A stretch of DNA of 64,000 nucleotides from Pseudomonas putida. GTDB lineage: Bacteria > Pseudomonadota > Gammaproteobacteria > Pseudomonadales > Pseudomonadaceae. A program made the position numbers and the translations under genes. Position 1 is the stretch's first letter, and the number at the start of each line of letters is the position of its first letter. Below are positions 33,215 to 41,191 of this stretch, one piece after another. Under the pieces are notes generated by a model, which made no database searches, was not told the origin of the DNA, and worked only from the letters and a program-made list of their open reading frames with translations. The stretch is taken from contig NZ_CP029693.1 in assembly GCF_003228315.1 (NCBI RefSeq), positions 6,668,501 through 6,732,500 of the forward strand. Direction: 5' to 3'.

Positions 33215-34642
33215 ATGAGTGCCTTTTCGAATGCCACAACGGGTGGCGCGCAACAGCTACGCCTGTCGCACACCGGTCTGTCGAACCCGTACTGCCTTGA
33301 TCCGACGCCGCTGCTGGAACGTCAGCAACAGCAGGAATCCAACGCCCGCAGTTACCCTCGGCGCATTCCGCTGGTGCTGGAACGGGCCCATGGCATCTAC
33401 GTGCAGGACAGTCGCGGCCAGGTGTTCGTCGATTGCCTGGCCGGTGCCGGCACCCTGGCGCTGGGTCACAACCATCCGGTAATCGTCGAAGCCATCACCC
33501 AGGTGCTGTCCTCGGGTTTGCCGATGCACACCCTGGACCTCATGACCCCGGTGAAGGACGCCTTCGTCCAGGAAATCTTCGGCTGCCTGCCAGCCGACTT
33601 TGCGCGAAACGCGCGCATCCAGTTTTGTGGCCCCAGTGGCGCCGACGCGGTGGAAGCCGCACTGAAGCTGACCCGCACCGCCACGGGCCGGCATTCGGTC
33701 CTGGCCTTTGAGGGGGCCTACCACGGCATGACCCTGGGCACGCTGTCGATCAGCGGCAACCTGTCGCCGAAAAATGCCCTGGGCGGCTTGATGGCCGGCG
33801 TGCAACGCCTGCCGTTCCCCCATGATTACCGCTGCCCGTTCGGCGTGGCGGGCGAGCAGGGCGTGACACTGAACGTGCGTTACCTGGAGCACTTGCTCAA
33901 CGATCCGGAAAGCGGCGTGACCGCGCCTGCGGCGATGATCCTCGAACCGATCCAGGGCGAAGGCGGGGTGATCACCGCGCCCGATCGCTGGATGCAGGAG
34001 CTGCGGCGCCTGACCCAGGCCCACGGCATTCCGTTGATCGTCGACGAAATCCAGTGCGGCATCGCCCGCAGCGGACGGATGTTCGGCTTCGAGCACTCAG
34101 GGATTACCCCGGACGTGATCACCTTGTCCAAAGCCATCGGCGGCGGCCTGCCGTTGTCGGTGATGGTCTACAACGATGGACTCGATGTTTGGCAACCGGG
34201 GGCCCACGCCGGCACTTTCCGCGGCAACCAACTGGCGATGGCGGCCGGCACCGCGACCTTGCGCTTCATCCGCGATCAAGGCCTGGTGGCTCACGCCGAA
34301 AGCGTGGGTGCGCACCTGCGCAAGCAGCTGCTGGCGCTGCAAGGCGAGTTCAACTGGATCGGCGACGTGCGTGGCCGTGGCCTGATGCTCGGCATGGAAA
34401 TCGTCGACCCGCAGGGTGAACGCGATGTCCAGAGCCATCCGCCGGTGGACACGGCCCGGGCCAAGGCCTTCCAGCAGGCGTGCCTGCAACACGGGTTGAT
34501 CGTGGAACTGGGTGGTCGCCACGGCGCCACCGTGCGCTTCCTGCCACCGCTGATCATCACCGAACAGGAAATCGATTTCGTCGCGCAGATCCTGTTCCGC
34601 GCCGCCGCTTCGATCAACGAGCGTTCACGTACATCCCTGTAG
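33215..34642 (+). CDS. Diaminobutyrate-2-oxoglutarate aminotransferase (PvdH-like, class III)
   Basis: The start is the ATG at 33215 with a strong GGAGGA 4 bases upstream; the longer open frame from 33155 is not needed. The 475 residues match the usual length of PvdH-type enzymes (about 470). Class III PLP aminotransferase features are visible: GAGTLALGHNHP, the FCGPSGADAVEAALK phosphate region, AYHGMTLGTL, the EPIQGEGG and IVDEIQCG segments, and TLSKAIGGG with the PLP-binding Lys. It would convert aspartate semialdehyde to L-2,4-diaminobutyrate using glutamate, supplying the Dab-like modules of the nearby NRPSs. The stop codon TAG is formed by the first bases of a REP repeat, so the C-terminus may have been altered by the insertion. 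Confidence 0.88.
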   Translation: MSAFSNATTGGAQQLRLSHTGLSNPYCLDPTPLLERQQQQESNARSYPRRIPLVLERAHGIYVQDSRGQVFVDCLAGAGTLALGHNHPVIVEAITQVLSSGLPMHTLDLMTPVKDAFVQEIFGCLPADFARNARIQFCGPSGADAVEAALKLTRTATGRHSVLAFEGAYHGMTLGTLSISGNLSPKNALGGLMAGVQRLPFPHDYRCPFGVAGEQGVTLNVRYLEHLLNDPESGVTAPAAMILEPIQGEGGVITAPDRWMQELRRLTQAHGIPLIVDEIQCGIARSGRMFGFEHSGITPDVITLSKAIGGGLPLSVMVYNDGLDVWQPGAHAGTFRGNQLAMAAGTATLRFIRDQGLVAHAESVGAHLRKQLLALQGEFNWIGDVRGRGLMLGMEIVDPQGERDVQSHPPVDTARAKAFQQACLQHGLIVELGGRHGATVRFLPPLIITEQEIDFVAQILFRAAASINERSRTSL

Positions 34643-34737
34643 GAGCGAGCATGCTCGCGATGGTCGTCAACGATAACGCTGGGGGTCTGATACCCCGTGG
34701 AGTTCTCGGGTTCATCGCGAGCATGCTCGCTCCTACA
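34638..34737. repeat. REP doublet (REPIN) 1
   Basis: A 100-bp inverted pair: TGTAGGAGCGAGCATGCTCG at the left and its complement, ending GCTCGCTCCTACA, at the right. Between them is a partly conserved core (GTCAACGATAACGC, then GATACCCC). The left end overlaps the stop codon of the aminotransferase. Confidence 0.9.
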
Positions 34738-34755
34738 AGGGGAAACACGGCCAAC

Positions 34756-34855
34756 TGTAGGAGCGAGCATGCTCGCGATGGTCGTCAACGATAACGCTGG
34801 GGGTCTGATACCCCTTGGAGTTCTCAGGTTCATCGCGAGCATGCTCGCTCCTACA
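34756..34855. repeat. REP doublet (REPIN) 2
   Basis: This 100-bp element is nearly identical to the one 18 bases upstream, in the same orientation, with the same CATGCTCG centre in both arms. The tandem pair fills the gap between the aminotransferase and the efflux adaptor, ending 30 bases before the adaptor ATG. It may separate or destabilise a joint transcript. Confidence 0.9.
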
Positions 34856-34885
34856 GGAGTTTTTTTCATTGAGCAGGGAGTGGTA

Positions 34886-36040
34886 ATGCAGAAGGTGTTT
34901 GCGTCGATGAAACCCGCTTGGTTGTTGCTGATTGCGCTTGGATTGAGCGCTTGCGGCGAGCCAAAGGCGCCTGCCGAACAGAATGCCGCTCTGCTGCAGG
35001 TAAAGACCCTGACGGTCCAGCCGCGCTCCTTCGCGATGACTACCGATCTGCCCGGCCGCATCGAGCCGGTGCGCATCGCCGAGGTACGCGCGCGGGTGGC
35101 CGGCGTGGTGCTGACCCGACACTTTCAGGAGGGCAGCGACGTCAAGGCGGGCCAATTGCTCTTCAGCATCGACCCGGCACCCTTCAAGGCCGCCGTGATG
35201 CGCGCCGAAGGTGCGCTGGCCAGGGTCGAGGCGGATGCCTTTCGCGCCAATGCCCAGGTCCAGCGCTTCAAGCAACTGGTGGACATCAACGCTGTCAGCC
35301 AGCAAGCCTTCGACGACGCCATGTCCGACCTCAAGAGCGCCCAGGCCAATCGCCTCGCCGCCCAGGCCGACCTGACCACCGCCAGGCTCAACCTCGGTTA
35401 CTGCCAGGTGCGGGCGCCGATCGCTGGCCGTATTGGTCGTGCCCTGGTCAGCGAAGGTGCGCTGGTGGGCCAGGACGAGGCCACGCAAATGGCGCGTATC
35501 CAGCAACTGGACCCGATCTACGCCGACTTCACCCAATCCGCCGAACAGGTGGTGGCCTTGCAACAGGCACTGGCCAGCGGGCGCCTGACACTCAATGGCA
35601 CGGGTTCCGCCGAGGTCACGCTGCAGGTGGGCAACCCACTCCAGACCCGACGCGGCACCTTGATGTTCTCCGATATTTCCGTGGATCGAAGCACCGGGCA
35701 GGTGACCTTGCGCGGCGAGTTCCCCAACCCCGACAACCTGCTGCTGCCAGGCATGTACGTGCGGGTGGTGGCGCCGGCCGGGGTCGATCCACAAGCCCTG
35801 TTCGTGCCACAGCAGGCGGTACAGCGCGGCGCCGACGGCCAGGCGCGGTTGATGCTGGTGGATGCGGGCGGCGTGGTGCGCGAGCGGGTGGTCAGCACTG
35901 GCGCGATGCTCGGCGCCGACTGGCAGATCACCCAGGGGCTGTCGGCGGGCGAGCAGGTGGTGATCGAGCGCGTCGACAAGGTCAGTGACGGAGAACAGGT
36001 CAGCGTAAACACTCTCGCCGGGCAGCAGGCCCGCAACTGA
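34886..36040 (+). CDS. RND efflux periplasmic adaptor lipoprotein (MexA/AcrA family)
   Basis: The start is the ATG at 34886 with AGGGAG 5 bases upstream; 384 residues. The N-terminus MQKVFASMKPAWLLLIALG ends in a lipobox LSACGE, so the protein should be processed at Cys and anchored in the inner membrane facing the periplasm. Family features: a beta-barrel/lipoyl start (RIEPVRIAEVRARVAGVV), a coiled-coil hairpin (roughly residues 100-160), and LGYCQVRAPIAGRIGRALV. It bridges the RND pump encoded 12 bases downstream to an outer-membrane channel, which is not encoded next to it. Its place directly after the siderophore genes suggests export of the lipopeptide or recycling, but general drug efflux is equally possible. 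Confidence 0.92.
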   Translation: MQKVFASMKPAWLLLIALGLSACGEPKAPAEQNAALLQVKTLTVQPRSFAMTTDLPGRIEPVRIAEVRARVAGVVLTRHFQEGSDVKAGQLLFSIDPAPFKAAVMRAEGALARVEADAFRANAQVQRFKQLVDINAVSQQAFDDAMSDLKSAQANRLAAQADLTTARLNLGYCQVRAPIAGRIGRALVSEGALVGQDEATQMARIQQLDPIYADFTQSAEQVVALQQALASGRLTLNGTGSAEVTLQVGNPLQTRRGTLMFSDISVDRSTGQVTLRGEFPNPDNLLLPGMYVRVVAPAGVDPQALFVPQQAVQRGADGQARLMLVDAGGVVRERVVSTGAMLGADWQITQGLSAGEQVVIERVDKVSDGEQVSVNTLAGQQARN

Positions 36041-36052
36041 CGGAAGCACTCG

Positions 36053-39000
36053 ATGCCGGATTTTTTCATCAACCGTCCGAACTTCGCCTGGGTCATCGCG
36101 CTGTTCATTTCCCTTGCAGGGTTGCTGACGCTCGGGACACTCGCGGTCAACCAGTACCCGGACGTGGCGCCGACGCAGATTGTGGTCAGCGCCAGCTATC
36201 CGGGCGCCTCGGCACAGATCGTCAGCCAGAACGTCACCAGCCTGATCGAAGAAGAACTCAACGGCCTCAAGGGCCTGATCTATCACGAGTCCAACAGCGC
36301 CAACGGCGGGGCCGACATCACCATCACCTTCAAGCCGGGCACCGATGCCGACCTGGCGCAGGTCGACGTGCAGAACCGCCTGCAACGGGTGATCGGGCGC
36401 ATGCCTCGGGCGGTGATCGAGCAAGGCCTGAAAGTAGAGCAGTCGCGTTCCAATTTCCTGTTGGTGTATGCCTTGTCCTACACCGACGACCAGCAGGATT
36501 CCATCGGTCTGGCGGATTACGCCGCCCGGGCCGTGAACAATGAAATTCGCCGGGTGAACGGGGTTGGTCGGGTGCAGATGTACACCGCCGAACGGGCCAT
36601 GCGCATCTGGGTCGATCCGCAGCGGCTGGTAGGCTACAACCTGTCGATGGCCGATGTGAGCAAGGCCATTGCTGCGCAAAACGCGCAGGTGCCCGCCGGC
36701 AGCATGGGCGAACGACCGGGGCCGGCCGGGCAGCAAATCACCGCGACGGTGATGGTGCAGGGGCAGCTCGAATCGGTGGAGGCGTTCGGCAACATTGTGC
36801 TGCGGGCCAATGACGACGGCTCCAGCGTGCGCATTCACGACGTGGCGCGGGTCGAACTGGGACGCCAGGACTACCGCTTCGACGCGCGCCTGAACGGCAA
36901 GCCGGCGGCGGCCATGTCGGTGCAACTGGCACCCGAGGCCAACGCACTGGAAACGGCCAAGGCGATCAAGCTGCGCCTTGATCAGCTGTCGAGCACCTTG
37001 CCAGCGAACATGACCCTGAGTGTGCCCTACGACACCTCTTACTTTGTCGACGTGGCGATCCGGCAAGTGATCTACACCCTGATCGAAGCCATGGTCCTGG
37101 TGTTTCTGGTGATGCTGCTGTTCCTGCAGAACCTGCGCTACACACTGATTCCGGCGGTGGTGGTGCCGGTCTGCCTGCTGGGGACCATCACGGTGATGGC
37201 GCCGCTGGGCTTCTCGATCAACATGATGACCCTGTTCGGCATGGTGCTGGCCATCGGCATCCTGGTGGACGACGCCATCGTGGTGGTGGAAAACGTCGAA
37301 CGCCTGATCCGCGAGGAACGGCTGTCACCCAAGGCTGCAACCCGCAAGGCGATGAAGCAGATCAGCGGTGCGATTGTCGGCATCACTTTGGTGCTGTCGG
37401 CGGTGTTCCTGCCACTGGCGTTCATGGGCGGTTCGGTGGGCATCATCTATCAGCAGTTCGCCATGGCGCTGTCGGTGTCGATCCTGTTCTCCGGGTTCCT
37501 CGCGCTGACCTTGACGCCTGCGCTGTGCGCCACGCTGATCAAACCGTTCGACCCCGTCCATCACTCCCGCGGCAACCGCTGGATGAACGCCTTCAACCGC
37601 CGTTTTGAAACGCTGGCCCGGCGTTATGAACGGCTGGGGGCGAGCTGGGTTCGGCGCGCTGCCCGCAGCATGAGCCTGTACCTGTTGTTGCTGCTGGTAT
37701 TGGCTTTTGCCTATGCACGACTGCCGACTTCGTTCCTGCCCTCCGAGGATCAGGGTTACATCGTCACCGATATCCAGTTGCCGCCGGCGGCTTCGGCGGC
37801 GCGCACCGACGTCACGGTGCAGGCCTGGGAGCGCTACTCGCTGGCGCAGCCGACCACCGAGAACGTGCTGGCGATCATGGGTTTCAGTTTTTCCGGGGAA
37901 GGCGCCAACGCGGCGCTGTCCTACGTCACCCTCAAGGATTGGTCGCTGCGTGGTAGCGAGGAGTCGAGCAAGGCGGTGGCGGGGCGGGCGAACGATGCCT
38001 TTGAAGACGTGGCCGACGGCACCCTGTACAGCGTGGTGCCGCCACCGGTGGATGGCCTGGGCACCGCCAGCGGTTTTGATCTGCGCTTGCAGGATCTGGC
38101 GGGGCAGGGGCACGAAGCGCTGCTTGCGGCGCGCAGTCAGCTGTTCGAGGCGGCCAAGGCCTCGAAGGTGATCGGTCACCTGAGCGAGGATGGCCTGGCC
38201 GATGCGCCGCAGATCAAGGTCAGCATCGACCGGGAAAAGGCCGAGGCCCTGGGCGTCAGTTTTGACGTGATCAGCGCGGCACTGTCTTCGGCGCTGGGCT
38301 CAGAAGAAATCAACGAATTCGCCAATCAGGGGCGCATGCAACGGGTGATCGTCCAGGCCGACGGCGGCAGCCGGCAGACCCCGGAAGCGCTGTTGCGCCT
38401 GCAAGTGCCCAATCGTCAGGGTCGGCTGGTGCCGCTGGAAACCTTCAGCCGTTTCGAGTGGCAGGTCGGGCCGTTGCAGATCGGCCGCTACAACGGCTCG
38501 GCGTCGTTGCGTTTCTCCGGCGAACCCGCGCCGGGCTACAGCAGCGGGCAGGCCATGGAAGAGCTGCAAAAAATCGCCCGCCAGTTGCCGGCCGGATTCA
38601 GCCTGGAGTGGTCCGGCCTGTCGTTGCAGGAACAACAGGCCAGCGATCAGGTGCCGCTGCTGGTGGGCCTGTCGCTGACCATGGTGTTGCTGGTGCTGGT
38701 GGCACTGTATGAGAGCTGGGCGATTCCCTTTGCCGTGCTGCTGATCGTGCCGATCGGCATGCTCGGCTCGGTGGCGGCGGTGACGGTGGTGGGCCTGCCC
38801 AATGACGTGTATTTCAAGGTGGGGCTGATCACCATCATCGGCCTTGCGGCGAAGAACGCGATCCTGATCGTCGAGTTCGCCCGGGCGCTGCACGCTCAAG
38901 GGGCCAGCCTGGCGCAAGCGGCCGCGGAGGCCGCGCGCCTGCGGTTTCGGCCGATTGTCATGACTTCACTGGCGTTCATTCTGGGCGTGGTGCCAATGGC

Positions 39001-39181
39001 GCTGGCCACCGGGGCGGGCGCTGCCAGCCAGCGGGCGATCGGCACCGGGGTGATCGGCGGGATGCTGGCGGCGACGGTGCTCGGGGTGTTGTTTGTGCCG
39101 GTGTTTTTCGTTTCGGTGCTGACGCTGGCCGAGCGACTGCGTCAGCGTCGCTCGGTCGGCGCCCTGGAAGATGTGCGTTGA
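36053..39181 (+). CDS. RND multidrug/siderophore efflux transporter (MexB/AcrB, HAE1 family)
   Basis: 1042 residues, the usual size of HAE1 pumps. N-terminal FFINRPNFAWVIALF is the first membrane helix. The proton-relay Asp pair is in GILVDDAIVVVENVER within helix 4. Two large periplasmic loops alternate with two six-helix membrane bundles (the second includes VGLITIIGLAAKNAILIVEF). It would pump substrates from the inner membrane or periplasm through the adaptor encoded 12 bases upstream and an outer-membrane factor elsewhere. The start is ATG at 36053; the ribosome site is weak (GGAAG). Neighbours suggest a role in secretion of the acylated siderophore. Confidence 0.94.
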   Translation: MPDFFINRPNFAWVIALFISLAGLLTLGTLAVNQYPDVAPTQIVVSASYPGASAQIVSQNVTSLIEEELNGLKGLIYHESNSANGGADITITFKPGTDADLAQVDVQNRLQRVIGRMPRAVIEQGLKVEQSRSNFLLVYALSYTDDQQDSIGLADYAARAVNNEIRRVNGVGRVQMYTAERAMRIWVDPQRLVGYNLSMADVSKAIAAQNAQVPAGSMGERPGPAGQQITATVMVQGQLESVEAFGNIVLRANDDGSSVRIHDVARVELGRQDYRFDARLNGKPAAAMSVQLAPEANALETAKAIKLRLDQLSSTLPANMTLSVPYDTSYFVDVAIRQVIYTLIEAMVLVFLVMLLFLQNLRYTLIPAVVVPVCLLGTITVMAPLGFSINMMTLFGMVLAIGILVDDAIVVVENVERLIREERLSPKAATRKAMKQISGAIVGITLVLSAVFLPLAFMGGSVGIIYQQFAMALSVSILFSGFLALTLTPALCATLIKPFDPVHHSRGNRWMNAFNRRFETLARRYERLGASWVRRAARSMSLYLLLLLVLAFAYARLPTSFLPSEDQGYIVTDIQLPPAASAARTDVTVQAWERYSLAQPTTENVLAIMGFSFSGEGANAALSYVTLKDWSLRGSEESSKAVAGRANDAFEDVADGTLYSVVPPPVDGLGTASGFDLRLQDLAGQGHEALLAARSQLFEAAKASKVIGHLSEDGLADAPQIKVSIDREKAEALGVSFDVISAALSSALGSEEINEFANQGRMQRVIVQADGGSRQTPEALLRLQVPNRQGRLVPLETFSRFEWQVGPLQIGRYNGSASLRFSGEPAPGYSSGQAMEELQKIARQLPAGFSLEWSGLSLQEQQASDQVPLLVGLSLTMVLLVLVALYESWAIPFAVLLIVPIGMLGSVAAVTVVGLPNDVYFKVGLITIIGLAAKNAILIVEFARALHAQGASLAQAAAEAARLRFRPIVMTSLAFILGVVPMALATGAGAASQRAIGTGVIGGMLAATVLGVLFVPVFFVSVLTLAERLRQRRSVGALEDVR

Positions 39182-39221
39182 GAGGCAAACAAAAAAAACG
39201 TTTTCGAAAAGGACTTTTCGC

Positions 39222-39560
39222 ATGTACGACCGTCTGGCAACGACCGTTCATCAACCCTGTGCAATGGAGCGCAAAAGCAATAAACCGATCCGCGAGCTGC
39301 TGGGCTTTTATGGCCTGCGCACCAGCCTGATCCGCCTCAAGGTCATCGACGCCCTGCTGGTCGCCGCGAGGGAGGGCCGTACCATCGGCGTGAACGGCAC
39401 CCATGCGTGGCTGGTGTCATCGGCGGTGGAATGTTCGTTCATCAGCGTGCGCGAAGTGTTGAAGCGGTTGTGCGAAGAACGGGTCATCGATTATCGCGAG
39501 GACAAGAGCTACAGCTTCACGGCTGAGGCTTGGGCGATATTGATGAGCACCTCGGGTTGA
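39222..39560 (+). CDS. Small Fur-like winged-helix protein lacking the metal-binding half
   Basis: The start is the ATG at 39222 (MYDRLATTVHQPC) with AAGGA about 8 bases upstream; 112 residues. Residues ~35-105 resemble the N-terminal DNA-binding domain of Fur (ELLGFYGLRTSLIRLKVIDALL, then ISVREVLKRLCEERVIDY, like the Fur helix ATVYRVLNQFDDAGIV). The sequence stops where the Fur dimerisation and metal-binding domain would begin, and no His/Cys-rich metal motif is present. It lies 40 bases after the RND pump gene and may be co-transcribed. It could be a local regulator of this siderophore/export locus or a partner that competes with Fur. DNA binding is inferred from similarity only. Confidence 0.65.
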   Translation: MYDRLATTVHQPCAMERKSNKPIRELLGFYGLRTSLIRLKVIDALLVAAREGRTIGVNGTHAWLVSSAVECSFISVREVLKRLCEERVIDYREDKSYSFTAEAWAILMSTSG

Positions 39561-39575
39561 GCCAGCCGCAGACCC

Positions 39576-39675
39576 TGTAGGAGCGAGCCTGCTCGCGATG
39601 AACGCAAGAGCACCACGGGGTGTCAGGTCGCCAGCGTTATCGTTAACGACCATCGCGAGCAGGCTCGCTCCTACA
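39576..39675. repeat. REP doublet (REPIN) 3
   Basis: A 100-bp inverted pair with CCTGCTCG-type arms. The core is in the opposite orientation to REPINs 1 and 2 (GCGTTATCGTTAACGAC). It lies between the convergent Fur-like and RibD/DHFR-like genes, where it could also act as a bidirectional transcription barrier. Confidence 0.9.
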
Positions 39676-39697
39676 GGGGGTGGTGTTGCATCAGGTA

Positions 39698-40312
39698 TTA
39701 CCCGAAGCTGCCGGTTTGCACTTCGCCGCTGCGCACGTACCGTGCAACCAGCACGCCGCCAGGGGTGGTGATGGAGTGCTCCAGGGTAAAGGCCGACGGC
39801 TGCGCATCATCACCAAAAAAGCGCTTGCCGCGTCCGAGCAGCACGGGGTGAATCATCAACCGCAGTTCATCCACCAACCCTGCCGCCAGCAGCTGGCGCA
39901 CCAGATCGCCGCTGCCTTGGGTCAGCAAGAGCGAACCGTTCTGCTGTTTGAGCGCGCGCACGGCGTCGACGGGATCGGCATCCAGTGCCTGGCTGTTGTG
40001 CCAGGTGAGTGAGTCCGGTCGATGGGTGGCCACGTGTTTTGGGACGGCGTTGAACAGGTCGGCAATGGGGTTTTGCGCGTCGGCCTTAATCTGCGGCCAA
40101 TACCCCGCGAAGATGTCATAGGTGCGGCGCCCCAGCAGCAATTCGAACGGCTGGGCGAACAGGTCCATCACCGCCTCGCCGGACACCGGGTCGGCGTAGG
40201 GCACGATCCAGCCGCCGAAGCGGAAGCCGTCGCTGCGGTCTTCCTCGGGGCCGCCGGGGGCCTGCATGACGCCATCAATCGACATGAACGCGGCAACGAC
40301 GAGCTTGCGCAT
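39698..40312 (-). CDS. RibD C-terminal / dihydrofolate-reductase-like protein
   Basis: 204 residues starting at the ATG at 40312, with AGGAG 6 bases upstream. N-terminal MRKLVVAAFMSIDGVMQAPG is typical of the family of small reductase-like proteins related to the RibD C-terminal domain (YyaP/YwjB type). LLLGRRTYDIFAGYW and GSGDLVRQLLAAGLVDELRL, followed by HPVLLGRGKRFF, match the NADPH-binding fold. The cellular substrate is unknown; many homologues are uncharacterised. It stands alone, flanked by REPINs on both sides, so no operon context helps. Confidence 0.85.
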   Translation of the reverse strand: MRKLVVAAFMSIDGVMQAPGGPEEDRSDGFRFGGWIVPYADPVSGEAVMDLFAQPFELLLGRRTYDIFAGYWPQIKADAQNPIADLFNAVPKHVATHRPDSLTWHNSQALDADPVDAVRALKQQNGSLLLTQGSGDLVRQLLAAGLVDELRLMIHPVLLGRGKRFFGDDAQPSAFTLEHSITTPGGVLVARYVRSGEVQTGSFG

Positions 40313-40337
40313 GGTGTTCTCCTGATGTGTGAGCCCT

Positions 40338-40437
40338 TGTAGGAGCGAGCCTGCTCGCGATGGTCGTGAACGATAACGCTGGAGGCCTGATACCCCGCGG
40401 CGTCTGTGCCTCCATCGCGAGCAGGCTCGCTCCTACA
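40338..40437. repeat. REP doublet (REPIN) 4
   Basis: A 100-bp inverted pair in the same core orientation as REPINs 1 and 2 (AACGATAACGCTGGAGG...GATACCCC). On the minus strand its first bases contribute the TAG stop of the methyltransferase gene ending at 40433. It also lies only 25 bases upstream of the RibD-like start codon. Confidence 0.9.
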
Positions 40438-41113
40438 GCGGATGGGGGTGGGCTTCGGCCACCAGCAGCAGCGACTGCGGCACCGGGCTTTGCGGGTGCT
40501 GGGGCTCTTGCAGTTCGGCCAGTTGCAGGCCGGCCATGTCCAGCGCCCTGATCCAGCTGGACAGGGTGCGCATGTACCACGGCATGGGCTGCCATTGGCC
40601 CTTGAAGCTGGCGAAGGTCTCTTCCCGCCAGCCATCCTGATAATCGCCCGCGGCGGCGGTCCACGGATGCAGCGTCTGGATCACCAGCGCGCCGTCGGGG
40701 GCGAGCAGGGCGTTCATGGCGGCGAGCAGGGGGATGATGTCCTGGTGCAGCAAGGCGAAATTGGCGCAGATCACATCGTAGTCCCGGCCGATGTCGACCT
40801 GCGCTTCGGCCAGCGCTTCATAACTCGCCAGATGCACTGTCGAGGCACCTGCCGTGCGCGCCGCCTCGACCAGCGTCGCGTCGCCGTCCACCCCGATCGC
40901 CTCGATACCGCGCTCCGCCAGTGCGCGCAACAGCCAGCCTTCACCGCAGCCCAGGTCGAGCACACGCTGCGGCTGGCGACTCTGAATGGCCAGCAGGATC
41001 GCCCGGTCGGTGACTTGCTGGCGACTTTCAATGGCGCCGCTGCGCACGGCTTCGATCCAGGCTTGGGCGTTGTACTGCCAGCTTTGCAGCAGGCTGGTTT
41101 CCGGGGCGTACAT
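40433..41113 (-). CDS. Class I SAM-dependent methyltransferase
   Basis: 226 residues from the ATG at 41113 (MYAPETSLLQSWQYNAQAW); a TTG at 41143 would add ten residues. Motif I is VLDLGCGEGWLLRAL, followed by acidic IGVDGDATLV and, later, YDVICANFALLHQDI and LLAPDGALVIQTLHPW, the pattern of small-molecule methyltransferases of the UbiE/Methyltransf_11 type. The substrate is unknown. The gene is co-directional with, and 78 bases after, an Fsr-like exporter. Its TAG stop codon is formed by the REP repeat that overlaps its end. Confidence 0.85.
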   Translation of the reverse strand: MYAPETSLLQSWQYNAQAWIEAVRSGAIESRQQVTDRAILLAIQSRQPQRVLDLGCGEGWLLRALAERGIEAIGVDGDATLVEAARTAGASTVHLASYEALAEAQVDIGRDYDVICANFALLHQDIIPLLAAMNALLAPDGALVIQTLHPWTAAAGDYQDGWREETFASFKGQWQPMPWYMRTLSSWIRALDMAGLQLAELQEPQHPQSPVPQSLLLVAEAHPHPL

Positions 41114-41191
41114 GGTGGCGACCGACGTGATGGGTTGAATCAACAGGATAGGCCACTGGCGGGTGGCCCGTCCTCGTCGGATCGCTCCCTT

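Noticed and set aside
34733..37066. 777-codon minus-strand frame opposite the efflux genes
   Set aside because: Antisense to a clear adaptor and RND transporter with conserved motifs; it even reads through REP repeats.
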